DNA of 64,000 bases from assembly GCF_954871325.1 (NCBI RefSeq), contig NC_088775.1, forward strand, positions 12,749,561 through 12,813,560, read 5' to 3'. This document shows positions 61,046 to 64,000 of the stretch, one piece after another (positions within the stretch are counted from its first letter, which is position 1; every line of letters begins with the position of its first letter). The stretch is from Gordionus sp. m RMFG-2023 (lineage: Eukaryota; Nematomorpha; Gordioida; Chordodea; Parachordodidae). Below the pieces are notes generated by a model. The model was not told the origin of the DNA, did not search any database, and saw only the letters and a list, made by a program, of their open reading frames with translations. The translations under genes and the position numbers were made by a program.

Positions 61046-63086
61046 TTAAAAAGTGTTTGCGAAAGAGGATAATTTAGATTCCGGGTTATTGAATAAAACA
61101 TCTGGTGTATCCATTTCTACTAACTTTCCCCTCTCTAAAACCATTATTTTATCACATCGCGTTAAGGTTTCTAGCCTGTGCGCTATTATGAGTATTGTAC
61201 TATTCTGCAAGGCCGGGCTGTTGAATATGCAATCCATTATAAAATCTTGGCTGGGCTTATCCAGATTCGATGTTGGTTCATCTATTAAAATTACCTTAAA
61301 CATGTGTTTTTTGTTTTAATAATAATTCTTTTTTAAAAAAGTTTTAATTATATTTTTAAAAAATGGCCAAAACACCAATATGTAACCCCGAAATGATCAA
61401 AAAATTCGTACTGCAAATAGAAATTCTGAGATTCCTATCATTTCCTAATCTCATAGGATTTTCCAGCATAGGCTTTGAAAAAAAAGATAAGACTACGTGG
61501 GAAAATTTTGATTATTATTTAAATCAAACTTTGATAAAATAAATTGGAAAAAAATGAAAATAAAATAAAAGATTGCCTTTCTTTCACTTATAACGGCTCT
61601 GGCGAGAGACAATATCTGTTTTTGACCGTGAGACAACTCGATTCTATTTTTAGTATAGTTTGAACAAATATTATTGATAGAGTTAGGCATCTCTGAATCG
61701 GGAGACGACGTTGTTGAAACTAAGGTGTCCAAAGTTATTCCTCCTTCTAGGATACTGCGATTTAGATCAGACGCGTGAAGTCTTTCGATTATTTGTGAAT
61801 CTGTAAATAATCTTTGAGGATCCAGATTAGTTCTAATGGAAGCCGGCAGGATAAAGGGAGATTGGGGTACAACGGATATGAGGTGACCTAGCAGTGAGAT
61901 AAAACAATTAATTCATTAAAAATGAAATCTTTAAAAAAAATACTCAATGTTAACCTTTTAACGCTGAAAATTTTATGCCTCTCCCCTTATGAAACATTAC
62001 ACGCGAGTTATAACTATTTTTTAAGAGGAAGGGGGGGGGGGGGTATAGGCGTATCCAGGATCTAGCTAAGGGGAGAAGCACTTAGATGAATTTTTTCCCC
62101 ATAAATTTTATTGCAGTCTTTAAGTCCACTTATTGTAGGCCTTTGGCTATATTAAATTTTTATAAAAATAATTACGGGTTTTCACCTTTTTTTTATTAAA
62201 ACCATATTTTTAAAAAATATTTTGAATTATAGTCTTTAATTTTAAAAAGTTATTAACTTTTACTAATTGTTCTTTCAAATTCTTCCCTATAATGAAATAT
62301 TTTATACATTTTTAAGAGGAGAAAGGGTGGGGGGGGGACGGGGTCTAGGGGGAAATTTTTTATTATCCTAAAATGATGTCTACGATAACACACTGGGGAG
62401 ATAACCCCCCCCCCCCCGGTTACGCGCCTGGGGGAGGTTAAGATACAAATCAATCTAAACATTTGCGCTCATTAAAGAAAAACATTTCAAAAGTAAAGTA
62501 TCATTACAACTTACATAAAAATGAATTACTTTGCATATTTAAAAAATATGATATACATCAAATTATGAAATGATATTTAAGGTAATAATAAAATGTATTA
62601 TAATTAGTTACAAAAAATCCTAAAGGATAGCATTTTAACAAAAAATATATATAAATAATAAAACGATTCGTAGGTACCCCTTAGTAACGAAGATCTAACG
62701 TTAATCAGATCGTAACCGCTAACACTGATGAACGGAACGATGTCATTCTCGATCCGTGATAATTTGGTCATTTTGAGCAAAGTCGCGAATAGCGTGCTTT
62801 TTCCTGCGCCCGTTCTTCCTACCACTCCTATCCTCTCGCGCGAATTGATGGTAAATGAGACGTTGTTCAAAGCTTATTATAAAAAAAATGAACTTTTATT
62901 ATTAAAGAAATGGTATGGAAAATATAAAAAAAGTCCTATATTTTCAAAATTTACCCAAAAAATAATCGCGAGAATTGTCGTCATTAGAATTATAATCAAC
63001 TGAAACGTTTCGGAATATGATATCTCCAGCACGGTCGTTAGATTCAACTTCTTCAGTCTTTTCACTTCGCATTTCCTTTACACTAT
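61046..63086 (-). CDS. ABCC-type ABC transporter, C-terminal nucleotide-binding domain (5' part outside window)
   Basis: Four exons on the complement: 62955-63086, 62678-62872, 61577-61887, 61046-61294, in consistent phase, ending in TAA. The text covers the linker and second nucleotide-binding domain of an ABCC (MRP-like) exporter: GDIIFRNVSVDY, ALNNVSFTINSRERIG, Walker A VVGRTGAGKSTL, Q-loop VVPQSPFILPASIRTNLDPQ, signature LSHGQKQILSLARAV, Walker B VILIDEPTSNLD, H-loop IIAHRLETLTRCDKIMVL, then a 35-residue tail. ABCC proteins export conjugated organic anions or regulate channels at membranes. The signature LSHGQ and DEPTSNLD differ from the usual LSVGQ and DEATAAVD, but every catalytic residue is present. 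The membrane domains and first NBD should lie past 64000; no convincing exon was found at 63087-64000. Exons 3 and 4 flank a GC-AG intron. Confidence 0.93.
61295..61576 (-). other. GC-AG intron in the ABCC gene
   Basis: On the complement the exon ends GAAAGAAAG and the intron starts GCAATC, ending in TTTAAG. Using it gives ARAVISERKVILIDE, the same length as human ABCC1 ARALLRKTKILVLDE, in phase 0. A GT site slightly upstream (AGTGAAAG) would break the frame. Confidence 0.8.
62030..62440. repeat. dispersed repeat with G- and C-run ends
   Basis: Bounded by a G12 run with GGCGTATCCAGGATCTAGC on the left and a C14 run with GGTTACGCGCCTGGG on the right, in an ABCC intron. Interior sequence is shared with 16505-16730 and, inverted, 46990-47316. 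Ends resemble GGCGTA/TACGCC-type transposon termini, but the homopolymer runs hide any target duplication. Confidence 0.55.
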
Positions 63087-63851
63087 CTGTCAACCATATT
63101 GATATTTTAAAAAAAATTAGAATTTTATTATACTTTCTTTCTTAGCCTATGTCTTCACTAGCAATAAAAAATGTACCTATTAGCGCATTTTACTTTTGCA
63201 AAATCTGTAAACAATATAAACAGACGTGAGTGTCTTAGCAAATATTATAGCATTTTTATTTCGCGCATTAATATAAAAAAAAGAATTATTTCTACAAAAT
63301 GCTCGTATTCGCGGATTTTTTTAATTGCCTACGAAGACAGCCTTAAACATTCATTTTATACCATTGACATATTATACTACCTAAGTTAACGATTCATTAT
63401 TGTGTATCAAAATCATCTGGTGATATGCCATTTTAGAATTCCCATAAAAATAATTTTATTTAAAAGTTTATAAAAAAAATTAAAAAAAATTAGAGTTTTA
63501 TTTAAATATTTTTCTTTTATGCGAGACCAAAATGGAATGTTACCAATTTGTATCAACTTCAAAATACATTTTAATGAATGAATGAATCGCTGGCAAGTAC
63601 TTATATTGTCATTGATTTATATATAATATTATAATTGACTGTACCCTAGGATAGTGGGAGTGGCTAGATTTTTAACTTAAGGGGAGTTCATATATTTTAA
63701 AAATTCCAACATTTAAAAAAGTAATTCTACCTAAAATTTCCGACATTTAAAAACTACCTAAAATTTGCAAAGAAGAGGAATCATATCAATATTTATAAAG
63801 GGCCTATAAAGTTTTCAAGAGGAGCTTGAGCCCCTATGCGCCATGCCCATC
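63087..63851. other. ABCC gene upstream intron and repeats
   Basis: Presumed intron of the ABCC gene. It includes a diverged copy of the 9565-9752 inverted-repeat element at about 63385-63595. A segment at about 63655-63845 starts AGTGGGAGTGGCTAG and ends GAGCTTGAGCCCCTATGCGCC, resembling the ends of the CAGTGGCGT family. No transmembrane-domain exon was recognised. Confidence 0.4.
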
Positions 63852-64000
63852 CAGTGGCGTAGCTAGGAATTTTTCTTAGAGGGGGTCCATACATATAAAA
63901 GCTGGGGGCTTCGCCCCCCAGCAGGGTTTATCTTACAAATCATAATCATATCTTCGATAATATATAATAAATATATTTTTTAAATGCATCAATAATATGT
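63852..64000. mobile_element. left end of a hAT-type element, cut by the window edge
   Basis: CAGTGGCGTAGCTAGG followed by a GGGGGCTTCGCCCCCC hairpin matches the terminal pattern of the element at 4230-6208. The right end lies beyond the window. Confidence 0.7.

Noticed and set aside
61053-61319. 88-codon plus-strand frame
   Set aside because: Antisense of the ABCC Walker B/H-loop exon.
61583-61590. GT donor slightly upstream of the ABCC GC donor
   Set aside because: It shifts phase and drops residues that are length-conserved between ARA and Walker B in ABCC proteins.
62032-62043. G12 and nearby C14 runs as quadruplex-forming regulators
   Set aside because: Isolated homopolymers at the edges of a dispersed repeat; more likely transposon-end slippage, and prone to sequencing error.
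62728-63003. 91-codon plus-strand frame
   Set aside because: Antisense of the ABCC Walker A exon and its intron.

Overview
The window is nuclear DNA of an animal with a very AT-rich genome (roughly three quarters A+T by eye). The evidence is a set of spliced metazoan genes with introns from 43 bp to about 4 kb: an N-WASP homologue, mitochondrial trifunctional protein beta (HADHB), a BRMS1/SDS3-type Sin3 corepressor subunit, an MRNIP-like zinc-ribbon protein, a DM-domain (DMRT) factor and an ABCC-type ABC transporter. The phylum cannot be fixed from this sequence. No bacterial operon, CRISPR array, tRNA or rRNA gene was seen.

Layout. 1-7.2 kb: a hAT-type MITE, a degenerate ~45-50 bp tandem array and a 2-kb hAT-type element. 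7.2-7.5 kb: MRNIP-like gene (+). 8.1-18.9 kb: ten-exon N-WASP gene (-) carrying everything from WH1 to the acidic tail, with MITEs in its introns. 19-27.9 kb: mostly unassigned AT-rich DNA with a few decayed coding-like fragments. 27.9-28.7 kb: single-exon DMRT gene (+). 30-37 kb: transposon cluster, including a hAT element inserted in a TA-flanked element. 37.2-47.5 kb: HADHB (-), eleven exons recovered, with a foldback array of LTR-like copies in one intron. 50-52 kb: decayed hAT. 52.3-55.5 kb: BRMS1-like gene (+) with an AT-AC intron. 55.7-59.8 kb: four more hAT-type elements. 61.0-63.1 kb onward: 3' half of an ABCC transporter (-), whose 5' part lies beyond the window, with a GC-AG intron.

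The genes are unrelated in function: actin nucleation, mitochondrial beta-oxidation, chromatin repression, DNA-damage response, sex/neural transcription and transport. I see no gene cluster. Exon models were built by hand from splice signals, phase continuity and remembered family sequences; in every multi-exon gene all joined phases agree.

The most unusual results are (i) an AT-AC intron with an exact U12-type 5' site in the BRMS1-like gene, (ii) a GC-AG intron in the ABCC gene, (iii) a large inverted LTR/palindrome array in HADHB, and (iv) many hAT lineages with different terminal repeats, several with perfect 8-bp target duplications, found side by side.
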